Notes: generated from the letters alone by a model not told the origin. A stretch of DNA of 64,000 nt from Aplectana chamaeleonis (GCA_029168955.1 JAPDOI010001815.1:62001-126000); one strand, 5' to 3'; counted from the first letter of the stretch, positions 26,254 through 38,200 are shown. Translations and numbers: made by a program.

Positions 26254-27576
26254 TCAAATCCTATTTACACCAGCCGTCTCCAAAAGAGAACAATCTTGGC
26301 CGGAAGCTTATCATTAGCTGTGTTGTTTTTCATTGAGTTCATTTTCGAAGCTCAGAGAGAGGAACGTCGGATGGTTTACAATAACATGTTTACATGTTTT
26401 TACCCGTCTCGGCCTCAGTTTTGAGGTCCGCTAGAAGTGAGCTTTCAATTCCAAAATTGAATGGGAGCTAGCTTCATCCATTTCCAACCTCCTGCCAAAA
26501 AAATTAGCTTCCTAGCTCAATTTTAACTGGTTACACAAGATCATTAACGCCGTCTGAAAAAGGGAGATTAACAGTTTTCGACCAAAATCACGTGGTTTTC
26601 TCGAATTTTTCGAGTGCCTGCAAACCAATTCCAAACCATTTTTGGTACAATTACCAACTTTCTACGCTCCTCCCAACGGAGAAAAACCGCATCTCCACAG
26701 TTACTCTGAACGCTGATTTTGGAATCATAGAGTTGCGCATGGCCGAGTTAAAGCAAACCTGGTGCGCGCTTCGCGCACACCACAATTACTCAGTCAAAGC
26801 AAATAGACTGAAAACAACTGACTTGCTAAGTACGCCTTATGTTATGAGGAAATTAGCATTTACAAGTTTAGCATATCGATTTTGGCTCATTCTTGAGATA
26901 TGAGCCGTTTCCAAGATCGTTTCTGTGTTTTGCCCTCTTCTTTTCACACGACTGAAGCAGCATATGAGTGTTATCAGTAGCGATGCCCAGGAGGATAACA
27001 AAGTGGATCACAAAGCAGCGACAATGAAATGGTATCATAGGTTCGAATCCAGCAATGGAAATTCTGCACTGTTTTATTTTCCTCTGTTTGCTCGATAATC
27101 TAATATGCCCCCTTTTCACATTCCGTTTCATTTTTTGAGCTTTTATGTTTTTGTGTTTAACTAGGCATTGTGCTCAATGACTGACATAATGCCTTTTAAT
27201 GGTAAGAATTGGTGGATGATATCGTTCGGAAGAAAAGAAATAAATTTGGCACAAGATAGTAATGAATATATAGTATGTGCTTCATTATCAACTGAAAAGG
27301 CTAGCAGCTGTGACCGCGTACTATGAAGCAACGAAAGCTTGTATCGCCTCTTAAGCTTCGGCTGCTTCATAGAACGCAGTCACAGCCGATCGCCTTTTCG
27401 ATTGATGATGAAGTATTATATGGTTACTGTTATCTCATTATGGGAATTAATTTTGCTCTATAAAGAATTGTTGAGGATTGGAGCACTCGTATGCATGCAA
27501 ACAAAGCAAAAGAAAATGCTAGTTATAGGCAAGGTAAGGTATACCCAACTTTTGAGTGGCAATTATGGCCCCATTA
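26254..27576. other. Right flank of the satellite, no gene recognised
   Basis: Unique-looking sequence of lower GC begins directly after the last satellite unit, with no gradual decay. A forward frame leaves the array and stays open for about 56 codons to a TGA at about 26,424; the segment RTILAGSLSLAVLFFIEFIF in it is hydrophobic and helix-like. I consider this fortuitous. A motif GGTTCGAATCC at about 27,040 resembles a polymerase III B box, but no tRNA fold is present around it. Confidence 0.6.
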
Positions 27577-27850
27577 AAGGAAGTGTTTACGATAAAGCCA
27601 TTTTCTGTTTTTCCGCCTATCTTGAAAACGGTCCCATTCTGAATTCAATGATATCCCTGAAATCGTACAAAAACCCGGAAACGGAGTTATGGCCCCTCTA
27701 AAATCAGCTAGGGAAGCATTGTGGACAGAGTTGTCCGAGGCCTTTAACTCCCGTTTTTGTAGCCGATGTGTGCGAGCTGACCTGAGTAAAGAGAAATGTT
27801 AAAAATGAAGGGAAGAACAGGGCTTTTGATCAGGAAACCATCACTCATTT
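27577..27850 (-). mobile_element. Family A element, truncated copy
   Basis: Starts after TA with AAGGAAGTGTTTACGATAAA and then runs parallel to the reverse complement of the family A element at 44,761 to 45,261 as far as about 27,850, including CGCCTATCTTGAAAACGG and GGAGTTATGG. The other terminal repeat is missing, so it is a one-ended fragment. Confidence 0.75.
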
Positions 27851-29100
27851 AACCACAAATTCAGGGAACTATTATAGGAAGTGGAGCGGAGTGGCCCAAT
27901 GGGTTGGCTGGCTCACGAGATTTTCACCCACTTGCTGCAAGCCATTTTTCGTCCGCACTCCGTTCTTAATCTTCTTAGAAAGATTCAAAGCTTTACGTTT
28001 TAGCCAAAAAAGAACGTGCAACACTGTCTACGTGAACACTACCTTTCATTCATTTCCAAGGAGGCGACACTCGTTTGACTTGCATGCCTCTCTACTCTTT
28101 ATCCTAAAACTACTAAACGCCATAGCTACTTCAATCGAATTTTTTTGATTCTCTTTGCATCCATATCCCATGGGCGGTGTGCATAGTGAAAAAACTTGAA
28201 ATAAAACTTTTCCAGATTTTTCCCGGTATGGTGTTTTTCGAAGGAGGGCAGTTAGCTGCACCAGAACAGCCAATTTTCGCTCGTAGGAAATAAGAAAATG
28301 CTGCCACGGTAGCCACTTGGAGAAAAAGCTGCACCTCAATTTTCTGTCGTTTTTCGTTTTTTGACCTACCGAATGGGGAAAACGCAGCATACATGTTTAT
28401 TACTCTATTCGTCCTTCACAACTTTTAGTGGGACGTTTTCCAAAACGTCGCGAGTCTTTCAAGACTTTTTCCTGGTGAGAATTTTCGCCGATTGTCTTGG
28501 ACGACGCAGTGAACTCGGACAGTCTTTCACCTTGCTCGTTCTATTCCAGTCCGCAGGGCCCAGATGTGATGCTCCTCAGGCGTCGCTTCAAGGGCCGATT
28601 TTTGACACAGAAATCGCTGACAACGACCCTGGAGAAATTACAGTCTTTCCTGAGGAACTCCTTCTGTTCAATGTAGTACGATTGAACCTTATTCCTAACA
28701 TGGTTTGGTGGTGCTGCGTAAGAGATGTAGACTATCAAATGGGTGATGATCCACATCGTTTCAACCGCAAGCGTCAATTCGGAGTGTCAAAGACTCGAAC
28801 GATGTTAATGGCTACGTGTTTGTGCGGCTGCTTACTACTGTTGCTTGTTACCGAAACGATTGCTTCAACGCTCCAGCATCGAAAATGGCATGAATCTTCT
28901 CAATAAGATTTTGTCTCAACAATTATCGCTAAAGTCGACATAGAATTGCTGTTCGATTTGGTCTAATATCCCACTGTAGAAGCTGGTCCAAGTGCCTACA
29001 CTATTACAGAGGCTAGCACACTACTTTCTCTACTTGATCCTCGTCTGTACTTTTTCTATGTCTTCATCCATCTCCTTGGAGATCACCCGCGCAGCAAATA
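27851..29100. other. No gene recognised
   Basis: The longest open frame outside the satellite lies here on the plus strand (28,361 to 28,906, 181 codons). Its product has a hydrophobic stretch near the C-terminus but no domain I recognise and no supporting splice or start context. A random sequence of this size would be expected to hold an open frame of that length about half the time, so I leave it uncalled. Confidence 0.5.
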
Positions 29101-29696
29101 CACCACCACCCGTAGGATTTGATCCAGAAAGCCAAGCGAGGTCGGGTTTTCTCGTCTTTTTCGTACTTTTGTATAACTCGCTTCAAATGAAGCGAAACTG
29201 AGACCTAACGAGACGTTGAGGATTGCAAGGGTGTAGCCAGCCGGTTTCATTGAGAACCATGTAAGTTTCGCGATCGATCAGCTCTCTATACACAGTAAAC
29301 ACGAAGGAACGCACAGAGAGACGGTAACGCGCCAACCGCCAAGGTACCGTAATTACAACCTGGCTGATTGCGAAGAGTTCACGGTTCTCAACGTGACATC
29401 GGCGTGGATCCTGAAGAGACTTTGCGTTCCCCATTGGAGGTTGGCTGAAGTTCGGTGCACCTGTGTTATAGCAGAATTCACCGAGTTTGCGCCAACTTAC
29501 AACAGTGAACGCGAAGTATCTTCCAGATCCATACCGACGTTAACTCCACAACGACAACACCATTGGGTAGCCCTCAACGACAGGATCATGAATATCACCC
29601 TAGTTTCGCTCAAAGTTGACTCTGAAATGAATCGTTAAAAAAGATGCCAAACCCCGACCACGCTCGCTTTCTGACCAAATCCTACGGGCGGTAGTG
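29101..29696. mobile_element. Family C TA-flanked inverted-repeat element, copy 1 (596 bp)
   Basis: The left end CACCACCACCCGTAGGATTT and the right end (reverse complement CACTACCGCCCGTAGGATTT) form terminal inverted repeats of roughly 50 bp, each bounded by the dinucleotide TA. TA duplication and lack of coding sequence fit a non-autonomous Tc1/mariner-type element (MITE); that assignment is inference. The interior around 29,440 to 29,580 is related to 34,540 to 34,700. Confidence 0.8.
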
Positions 29697-29802
29697 TATG
29701 TGGTCACTCGCGTCATTTCTCATCGAAGCAAGAAGTTCTCCATAATCGCGCGCTAGAGTCTAGTGCTCACGCGGGCGGAAAACACTCAAGCATCTGCCCT
29801 TA

Positions 29803-30291
29803 GAGGCACAGTCCAACCTTTGAGACGAAATCTGAAATTTCCCCATAGTCGTAAAGTATTCCCACTCCATATAGCACCTGCCAGAAGAGTGCGATCCTCC
29901 CAATTCACTCAGAATAGGCGAGATATAGGAAGAACCCATTCTGGGGCGCCCAGTACAAGAAACAAATCTGGCCCACTTCTTTCACGGCTTTTCGAGGCTC
30001 TCAACGGTGGCAAGATGAGCGATCGTTTTCGATCAATAAGCGCAGATCTTGTCTTCATTCTTGGCCCCTCTCTTCATTAAAGTCCGCTCGCATACATTGC
30101 TTGCAAGTGACTGCAATTACAAGCCTCCAGACAACCTCGTCACTATGCTCTCACCTCGATTTTAACCATTTTTGAGCTTCCACGCTCCGGTTTCCAAGGG
30201 ATTTCGTACGATTACCCAGAGACGGCGTGGGACCGTCTTCCAAAGATAGGCTGGAAAACAGAGAGACGATTCTAAGCTTGCACTATGCCTT
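29803..30291 (+). mobile_element. Family A element, full-length but diverged (about 489 bp)
   Basis: Aligns along its length with 44,761 to 45,261. Left end GAGGCACAGTCC after TA; shared interior AGATGAGCGAT, GCTCGCATACAT, CAAGCCTC and GATAGGC; right end CACTATGCCTT. The termini have decayed relative to the 44.8-kb copy. Confidence 0.75.
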
Positions 30292-30334
30292 TTGAGGACG
30301 GGCGCCTTGAAACGACCATTTTCCCGCCACCCTC

Positions 30335-30520
30335 CGGATACACCCTAAGATATGAATTCTGAGAATTTCACACAATTGTTTAGTAGACCCTTCCTGTATA
30401 ACACGTGCCAACTGCGAGATCTCAATTCCTCCCATATGGGCGAGATACGAGCGACCACCACGGACCCGACCGCTTCCACTCACCACCACGGTACACCCCT
30501 TTTCTGATTTTTTCGAGAAT
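30335..30520 (+). repeat. Dispersed repeat family H, copy 1
   Basis: Shares an ordered series of motifs with 41,045 to 41,235 in the same orientation: ACACCCT, GATATGAA, AATTGT, AGACCC(T/C)TCCT, CACCACCACG and TTTTCTGATTTT. No ends or target duplication could be defined. Confidence 0.6.
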
Positions 30521-30639
30521 TCAACCAGTGGATAGATCGATGGATGAATTTCAAACTTTGTCTCACCTCATTTTGGTTCGCTCTCGCAAAGCGCTGCGAA
30601 TCCAAGAAGGCATACTGAGCTGAAACAACTCGTCCACGA

Positions 30640-30755
30640 AATTTCCGCCCTCGAACTACAGTCAGTTTGAAAACGCTATAACTCCGTCTGCTTAAGAGGG
30701 CCTTGAGCGATTTTAGAGACACCATTGTGATCAATGTGTGCTTCTCTCCAAGTGA
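30640..30755 (+). repeat. Dispersed repeat family L, copy 1
   Basis: Contains ATAACTCCGT, then GCGATTTTAGAGACACCA, TGTGATCA and TCTCTCCA. The same order appears at 48,545 to 48,645. Confidence 0.55.
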
Positions 30756-30774
30756 GGTACGTTGATGCATAAAT

Positions 30775-31065
30775 TTTATTGGCTTACGCACCTGCAGCAG
30801 GATTGCCCGCGCTCAGAACCCTGAAGGAACAATTCAGAAATGTGATTACCTGGGTAAATGTCGGATAAACCCTACTGAAATAACTTTACACAAAACGTGG
30901 TCATGGGAAAAAACTAGGGGAAATAGCGCACTTCGCCAGGAAGCTCATAAGCAGCATCAGTACAATATAAACGGTGCTTTAGAGGGTAACGATGGAATAT
31001 GCCGCTACTCCTCGACGTTAGGCGGCTACGACGCTGGGGTAGTGCTTCAGTTTTCCCACGACATT
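30775..31065 (+). mobile_element. Family D fragment
   Basis: A decayed copy of the left arm of the large inverted-repeat element at 32,820 to 33,921. Shared landmarks in order: ATTGGCTTAC, CAGAAATGTG, CCTACTGAAAT, AAAACGTG, CCAGGAA and CTCGACGTT. No second arm is present. Confidence 0.65.
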
Positions 31066-32270
31066 TGCCCTATCGGTTGCACTTTGGGTCGCTCCCTGTA
31101 TGCAGCGTCCATGCCACATCGCAAGAGCGATGCGTTCGCACTGTTGTGCGCCTCTCAGCAACTCCACAACGCTAAGAGTAGCCCGTGCCAGCAATTAACC
31201 CCGCTGGCAGAAACACCCCCACTTCGTTTTAATTCGATTGGCAATCTTTGACTGGAGCGATCAGTCGCTCGAATCAGCGCAACGGCTGATCATCTCCTAA
31301 GATTTGCGTATTCTGTGATAGGGTTGGCAAGTACAAGAGCAATAGTTTTGCAACAGGTTCAGTGTCTGCTACTCTGGGATGAGCAGTAAGCTCGAAGCTT
31401 GCACTTTCTTCTTCCGGCTGGCGTAAGCGCGCGAGAGCAGAGCAGGAGTGAGCGCGCGTGAGCAACGAGCAAAGGCGTGTACCTTTCGCCATGATATATC
31501 AATTTTGCGTGATCCGCACGCTCTCGCGACGCATGGACGCTGTCGTATCCAAATGACTTTCTAAGCTCCAGAGCGCTGTCGGTTCGCCTATGAAGAGGCC
31601 TGTAGCCGGGCTGATATTTCTAGCCGTGGCAGGTCTGTCCTGTTGAAAGAGATGGGGATCGCACTGCATACAGTGCAGCCTTTCATCTGCATGCAGGGCG
31701 GTGTGGCCTACGTGATTCACCGCCAGCTGCGCAGCGAGCCAAATATTGGGAAGACTTATCGCGGCCGCTCCTGTTGGGAATCGGAGAGCACATGAACAAA
31801 TAAGCTGCGGGCATCAAGAGATCATGCGGCGTCACCCCCAGAACTGTGCGTTTTGTCGGGAGGGCCCACTTGGGATGCCAATGCGAACTGTCGTGTAAGA
31901 GGGATTACGGCGTGCAGGAAGACTGGTGAGGCTTATCTGTCCCCAGGAGCGGCGCTTGTTGACGGGCCGCCGTCTTCCTGGCTACTGATGTACCTTTCAC
32001 TCGACGACTGGACTCCCGCCATCTCCCTCTCCTTCAACTCGCCCTCCGTGTCTCCCATGCGTCCCACTCCTTGGGCTCATCATGCCCTTCTTAGTACGAT
32101 TGTTTTAGAAATTTAGTTTGTTCATGTTTGTAAATTTCGCATTAACCGGTATTAATGTCATGCCGTCTTTATTTGTCTTGACCGTTGAGTTCGGTGAATA
32201 TCATTGATTGAGTTCACAGGCTCTTGTTTACATTATTACGTTAATTTATTAGTGTATTGGCGATTTACCG
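31066..32270. other. No gene recognised
   Basis: CpG-rich, mixed sequence. Two short reverse-strand frames (31,274 to 31,492 and 31,499 to 31,720) are open. The second contains LFQQD, which faintly recalls the QQD motif of Tc1/mariner transposases, but the surrounding residues do not support it. Confidence 0.5.
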
Positions 32271-32274
32271 CAGT

Positions 32275-32695
32275 TTTTAAATTAACGATTAACGCGTAAC
32301 GAAAAAGTCAAAATCTCGTTAACTCACTTCGGTAATTGAAGCGACATAATGCCACTATTTCAGTCTGCTCCAACGACAAATTTCAAAACTGACACCGTGC
32401 ACGTCGTCCGGCTTGCTCCGCGGTTAGTTTCTGGCTCAATTCTTGGTTTATAATAATATTCCACATCCATCAATAATCATTTCCAAGTTTGAAGTTTATG
32501 GACCACGGTGTCTCGTGCGGAGCATATTTAGTCTTTTTTTTCTGGGACCTCTGGCGATCTGTTGATTTTCGCTGATCCGGTAATGTTTCTTGATGTTTTA
32601 ACGACATGTGAAATAACGCATTAACGCGTTTTTTTTCGAGAATTAACGATTAACGCTCAACGCAAAAGACAATTTCCATTCACGCACACCCCAGG
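32275..32695 (+). repeat. AACG-rich direct repeats, possible transposon ends
   Basis: AATTAACGATTAACGC occurs at about 32,279 and again at about 32,640 in the same orientation. Each is followed by related sequence (GTAACGAAAAAGTC and TCAACGCAAAAGAC). The second ends in CACGCACACCCC, which resembles the end of the hAT-like element at 50,367 to 51,498. No matching opposite end was found. Confidence 0.5.
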
Positions 32696-32819
32696 TCACC
32701 ATAGAAAACTCCCATCACGTCGCGAGAAATATCAAGTGCTACCAACATTTCAAATCCGCAATTTTGACTTCATTACGAATTTGCATTCTTATTGTTAGAC
32801 TCTCAAACGAAAGAATGTA

Positions 32820-33921
32820 GCAGTTGTATTGTTGAACTGAATCGAGATTGATAGATCTTTCATTGGCTTACACGTTTCGGCGGGATAGCCGTCTTCGGAG
32901 CCTGAGAGGGGATCAAAATCAGAAATGTGCTTATTCGGCCAAATCTTGGCTAAATCCTACTGAAATTCGAGAGAAAATCTTTCAAAACGTGTTCAATAAT
33001 AGGAAAACTAAGAAATTACCGCACCTTCCCAGGAAACTCGCTTGAGGACCAGCGGTATAGAACAGTTGGCGGAAAGTGAAGCAAGAGACGAAAGCACTAC
33101 CTCTCGACGTTTATAATGCGAGTACAGGGGTAGAGCTTGAGCTCTCCAGCTATATATAGGCAGTCCCCCTTCCGATTGATTTTTGGGTCGCTCGCCTGGA
33201 TCCAAAATGCCTCCAGGAGTTTCTGGCAGGGTATCGGTTTCCCGCGCAATTATCTCGACCTTGGCATGGTAATCATCGCCGTTTTGGTCGTTGACACGGT
33301 GACACCCCATAACTGTTGATACCTGCAGTTTATCCGTGCCGTCTAAGTGCTCTTTGATTCTAACCTAGAGCGGCCGCGAAGTCTCTCACCAATATATTGC
33401 TCGCCACATAGCTTCTTTGAGATCTTGGCATTTGAGATCCAACGGCGATGATTACCATATTGAGGTCAGGAAATAATTGCGCGGGAAACCGATACCCCTG
33501 CCAGAAAAACCTGGAGACATCTTGGATCAAGGCGAGCGACCCAAAAATCAATCTGAAGGGGACTGCCTATATATGGCTGGAGAGCTCAAGCCTAACCGAG
33601 ATTCGCATTCTAACGTCGAGAGGTAGTGTTATCGTCCCATGCTCCGCGCCAACTGCACACTGCTGGTCCTCCTAGCGAGTTTCACAGGAAAGGTGCGGTA
33701 ATTTCTTAATTTTCCTGTTATTGAACACGTTTTGAAAGATTTTCTCTCGAATTTCTGTAATTTCTGTATTTTCGAATTTCTGTAATTTCTTTAGTCGACA
33801 TTTGGCCGAATAAGCACATTTCTGATTTGATCCTTTCGAAAGCTCTGAAAGGCAGCGATCCCGTGCGTGGAGCAATAAAAGATCTATCAACCTCGTGGTT
33901 CAGTTCAACAAGCGCAACTGC
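32820..33921. mobile_element. Family D foldback element with long inverted arms (1.1 kb)
   Basis: The left arm (32,820 to 33,283) and right arm (33,441 to 33,921) are inverted copies of each other over about 465 to 480 bp with a loop of about 157 bp. Both ends read GCAGTTG outward-in and are bounded by TA. Landmarks found on both arms include GATAGATCTTT, AAGATTTTCTCTCGAATTTC, CTATATATGGC or its variant, and GGTATCGGTTTCCCGCGCAA (as one strand). A third short insertion of near-duplicate CGAATTTCTGTAATTTCT lies in the right arm. No transposase frame is present, so the element is non-autonomous. Confidence 0.88.
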
Positions 33922-34010
33922 TACTGACTTGCAATGCCGAGGTTCATCGAGAAAACGAAAACGAAAAAATGTATGATCCGGAGAAAAATATGTATACCCA
34001 AGCTTGCACT

Positions 34011-34184
34011 ATCGTTCTCGAGGGCCAAATTCCGGTCTGCATTTACGGACTACGACTATTGCATCATGCGACACGTGATAGTCGTGATGATTGGACACTT
34101 GGTCCCAGCACGATTATCACGTGTCGCGATATGCAGCAACCGTTGTCCTCAATTGCGGATCGGAATTTGACTCGGGAGAACGAT
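34011..34184. mobile_element. Small foldback element (174 bp)
   Basis: The two halves are inverted copies: ATCGTTCTCGAGGGCCAAAT pairs with the sequence ending CGGGAGAACGAT, and the inner arms GCGACACGTGATAGTCGTG and CACGATTATCACGTGTCGC pair almost perfectly around a loop of about 20 bp. Transposon origin is inference from the structure. Confidence 0.7.
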
Positions 34185-35649
34185 GGTAACATAAGTGGAA
34201 TCTTCTACGATGATTAAATGGAGAACAGAACCAATGTCGAAAATATACAGCGAAGATGCATAATATTTATTATTTCTCATAAAAATTTGGTTCCATATTC
34301 TGTATAATAGAAACCCAAGCACACATGGGTAAAATCAACGACAATAAATAAGTGAACAACCATCTCCAAGCAAATTAAAATGGGAACATTCTTTATTCGA
34401 ATATCAGTATGAAATATCGGAAAGGAGGCGCTCGATAACAATACTCACCAATCAAAAGGATAACTGCTGGTTCCAAGAGATGGAAAGCACGTGCTTTATG
34501 TACGACACCGTTGTCAAAAATCTTAGTGATACATACTTTGCGTTCTCTCTTGAATATTGGCGTAAACTCGATGCACCCTTGTTATAACATATGACACAGA
34601 GTTTGCGCCAACCTTCAATAGGGAATGCAATGTATCACTGGGATCCATGCCGTTATGCACCTTGTTTGGTGAGCATTGACAGAAACACTACAGCAGGCAA
34701 ATTGCATTACATGGGAAATAAATCCACATACTTCTAGATGAGTTACAGCTGTATAATCGTGCTGCAATCAATACTTAAAATAACAGCTGTCTGCCTAATT
34801 TTGCGAAGCGAGTTTCGAAGTGTTACTCGTTAGAAAGCCTGTTCGAAAAGTGATGAGATGTGCACAACCCTACTCTCCACGAACTGATCGCGAGTATTGC
34901 ATTTCACGGATGAAAAATTGACTAAGTAAGCTAACATCGAGTGACGCTTGAAAGCGTCAAAATCCACAGCTTTAACCCCCTCGCCGTGCACCATTTACAC
35001 AGTTGCACTAATGTACTTGCATCCTAGCTGATCACATTCTATGAAGCGAAACTGAGGCTGAGGCTCCATTTACGTTCAGATGTTGTGAGGTCCGCAAAAA
35101 AAAAATGGAGCTTGTTTGTGGAAGAACTGCCTCAATAAAAAGAACTAAGAACTGTGTAAAGATTTTCGATAAGGCAGTCTTTCGTTTTCCTACTTTACTA
35201 CAGTAAGACAGTCTTCCCACAGAAGCTTGTTATTAACCGTAAAGCGATTCAAATACACATCGATAAAATCATAATGCACAATGGTGGGAAGCAAACGGAA
35301 AGACTGAGAATTATAGTGGGAAGGAGGCAAACAGATATGAATCATCTAGATGAGAATCTAGTGAGAGACTAATGAAAAACGCTAAAAACTAAAGAAAGCG
35401 CGAAAACCGATAATAACTAGAATAAGCAAAAAAAAACTAGAATTGAATAATTAATCTACGCAGGGATTATAACAAGATTATTTAAAAAGAGAACACTTTA
35501 GCTCCAGCACCTTCAACCATACTTGAGACATTTGGAAACGGCAGCGCGTAGTTTCCCAAGGAGGATCAGGAAGACTGAGGCGCACTGTCCGTTACCTAAA
35601 CGATGGATGTTGTGATATTTAGAGAGCTTTATCCAATCAAGAAACCTAC
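34185..35649. other. No gene recognised; one family C interior fragment
   Basis: AT-rich sequence. At 34,540 to 34,700 it is related to the interior of the family C element at 29.1 kb (TGCACC, TTGTTATA, GAGTTTGCGCCAAC, GATCCATGCCG). No inverted termini could be placed around it. Confidence 0.5.
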
Positions 35650-35732
35650 CGGGAGGAACTGTCGTAGTACGTTTGTGGCCTGACAGATCTTGAATTCCAT
35701 CATGAGATCTTCGAACCTCCCTTCGCCTCCAC
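35650..35732 (-). other. Exon-like segment, unidentified
   Basis: On the minus strand a T-rich tract ending TTTTTTGCATAG is followed by 83 nt open in the frame containing RFEDLMMEFKICQATN, and then by GGTAGGT, a possible 5' splice site. No flanking exon was found, so this may be chance. Confidence 0.2.
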
Positions 35733-37669
35733 CTATGCAAAAAAAAGGATTATTGGTCCGTTCATCACGGGGGGGTGTCGCGCTCACCTTCTAGAAGGCA
35801 GACTCCGGCAGAAAGTGAAAGCCACTGCTGCCTCATACCCTATTTCATACAGTTTACCTCATGTCTACATCCACATGTTTCATGTTCTTAACTTTTCGCG
35901 GCTATCTTCGGTAGTACATACATATCATTATCCACTGTTGGTAAAGTGAGGTCAGTGGTGCTCTTTAGGCCCCCGTCAGGATCAGTGGTCCTGCTGGAGT
36001 CCCACCGGGTCGATACGCACACCGAATTCGTGGGGGACGGGTGCAAAAAATAAACCCACTGAGTCCGACTGCGACCGTCTGGTGCCCACCGCAATCCCCG
36101 GTCGATAATGATGGTTCTCATGCACGTATGCAAGGGCGGGGCCAATGCGAAACAGAGTCCCGTTGCGTCCCAACCGAAATCATCCTCACCCCACCCGGTC
36201 GATATAAAGGAGTTTCTCACGTGATTTGGGTGCATTTTCTTCGGCCGACTGCGACCTGCTGAGTCCCGCCGCATCCCGACTCTCGTCGTCTGCGCTCTGC
36301 CCCACCCACTGCTGATACGGAAATCAGGTTCATTTCATGTAATAAAGAATCATCTCTCCAATGATGATTCTTAAAAAGAAATGTTTTTACGAGTTGAAGA
36401 CAAAGACATGTTGAAAACAAGAAAAAATTAGCCATCAAACACGTTCCGATTCTGGCTGAGGTGATAATCGTCACTAGGCTATCGACTACGTGCTTCGCGG
36501 AAGGAACTGGTTGGCGCTGGGGGCAAACGGACTCCAGTCGGTTGCAGACGGTCGAGGACGGTTTTCCGCCCCGGACTGATTTGGACTCAGCAGGTTTTCG
36601 ATGAAGTCTGACAGGGGCCTTAGAAGACAGGAAGAGCGAGGCGAAGCCCGCTGCCAGCGAGAAAGGTTGCGAAATACATAAATCGAATGTTAACGCTCTT
36701 CTCCAAGCACTATGGAGGATTGCGAATTATAATGGTGACAAGGTTCCAACTTTCACCCACCGGACTTATAGTAAGTGGTTTAGGAATAGGCGGTACTTGT
36801 GGGCAACGAGTTACCCGGTGCACAAGGTCAATAGGTCTCGGGTGGATTGCTTCGTGGCTTACAATACAAGTACCCAATGCCCTATTTAAGGGATGTGAGA
36901 CGTCGCCTCAAGGTCTTCTTGCATGAGCCGTCATCGGCCTTTCGTCGTTCGCCATTCTGCCCAGCTCCTCGTCACGGACCTTTCGAACCGAGCACCATCA
37001 CGACTCCCAACCGCCAGGCCTCCCAACCTTCACGTCACCTCGGGCCCCGCGCTCCGCCTTTACGCGTCCTGCACGACGTCGACAACGCTTATGTTGGTGA
37101 TCAACTATTATGTCACTAATAAGCTATTGTGCACCAACCATGTCGACCGACCCATTATTGGTAGCAGCGAGTCGACGATGATGAGGAGTAAGGTGAGTTG
37201 AAGTTTTAGGAACCCGCTCTGTTTGAGCGAAAAACAAGACACTATACTGGTGGGACGCCTCCACTTAGTTTTTCGCTTTCACTTCGTTTTCAGCAGCTCG
37301 GATTCGGAGGTACTCTTCCATCTTTCAGTAAACTTTTTTGAATCACCATTTTAATACCGGTCTTTTTATCCAAACCAGCTAAATTAGGGGTATTTTGGTC
37401 GTTTAGGCGGATGTTGAATCGGTGTATCGCGATTGATTCCCGCCATTGCACCACCTTGGTGACTCCCCATAGAAATACGATCGTTTTGCCATGTTTTCTC
37501 CGGGAAAATATGTCAAAACAGTGAAGAAAACAGACGAGCGGCAGCCACTTTTCACAGCACTGGACGCAAACGCGCTCCAAGGTTGCGCCCTCGACGCGAC
37601 CGCGGCGCCTGCGTATCGAATTTGGCAGCAGCGAAATCGTACATACTAAATTACGATTTCCAATTCGGC
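35733..37669. other. No gene recognised
   Basis: Mixed sequence. 36,040 to 36,300 holds a loose internal repetition of CCGACTGCGACC. Around 37,137 an ACCATGTCGACCGACCCATT segment recurs with one change at 38,377 in the same orientation, about 1.24 kb away; no long terminal repeat could be extended from it. Confidence 0.45.
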
Positions 37670-38200
37670 GGCGACGACAGAATTGGAAAGTGTTTTGTGT
37701 AAGTGTGTTTTTATGTTTTTTTGCGTTTGTCTGTTAGAAGTGTTAGTCCCCAGTTTGTCCTAGTATGTGCTGTTTGCATCCTTTAGTATTTTTCTTAGGT
37801 GCATGTGTTTGTTTTGTGGTGTGATTAAGTCATGTTTTTTAGGTGAAGTGACAGTTTTGGTGTTTTTAGGTAAGTGAGTAAAAGTGTGTCAGTTCATTTT
37901 TGTCTACTAGTGATTGTTCTTATTTTTGTGAGGGTACTAGATTAAGTGATTTTTTGTTTTGCCCGTAAATTTTCGGGGAAAAATTCTGTCCGTTTTTATA
38001 TGTATGTACGTATGCCCCATTTTCTTTTTTTTTTTTGTGAAAGGTTTTCCAGTAAGGTTCTGTCCATTTTTTCTGCCAAAGCGCCGTGTTTTGATTTTGC
38101 CGATGCCACCATGGGGTGAATTATGTTCTAGCTTAGCGATGAGTGACCCTCGGAGGTCCGTGTAAATATAGTTAGCGGCGTCACAAAGTTCTAAATAAAA
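37670..38200 (+). other. T/G-rich low-complexity tract
   Basis: The plus strand is strongly T- and G-rich with few C. A Kozak-like GCCACCATGG at about 38,106 is followed almost at once by a stop codon, and AATAAA occurs at about 38,194. Nothing here is a credible gene. Confidence 0.6.

Noticed and set aside
27030..27060. tRNA or SINE based on GGTTCGAATCC
   Set aside because: The T-arm stem does not pair beyond two bases and no A box or cloverleaf fits around it.
28361..28906. 181-codon plus-strand gene
   Set aside because: An open frame of this length is expected by chance about once in two windows of this size, and it shows no domain or splice context.
31499..31720. Tc1/mariner transposase remnant suggested by LFQQD
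   Set aside because: Only five residues fit; the residues that should follow in this family are absent and the frame is short.
38100..38200. Gene start at GCCACCATGG
   Set aside because: The frame ends after two codons (ATG GGG TGA).
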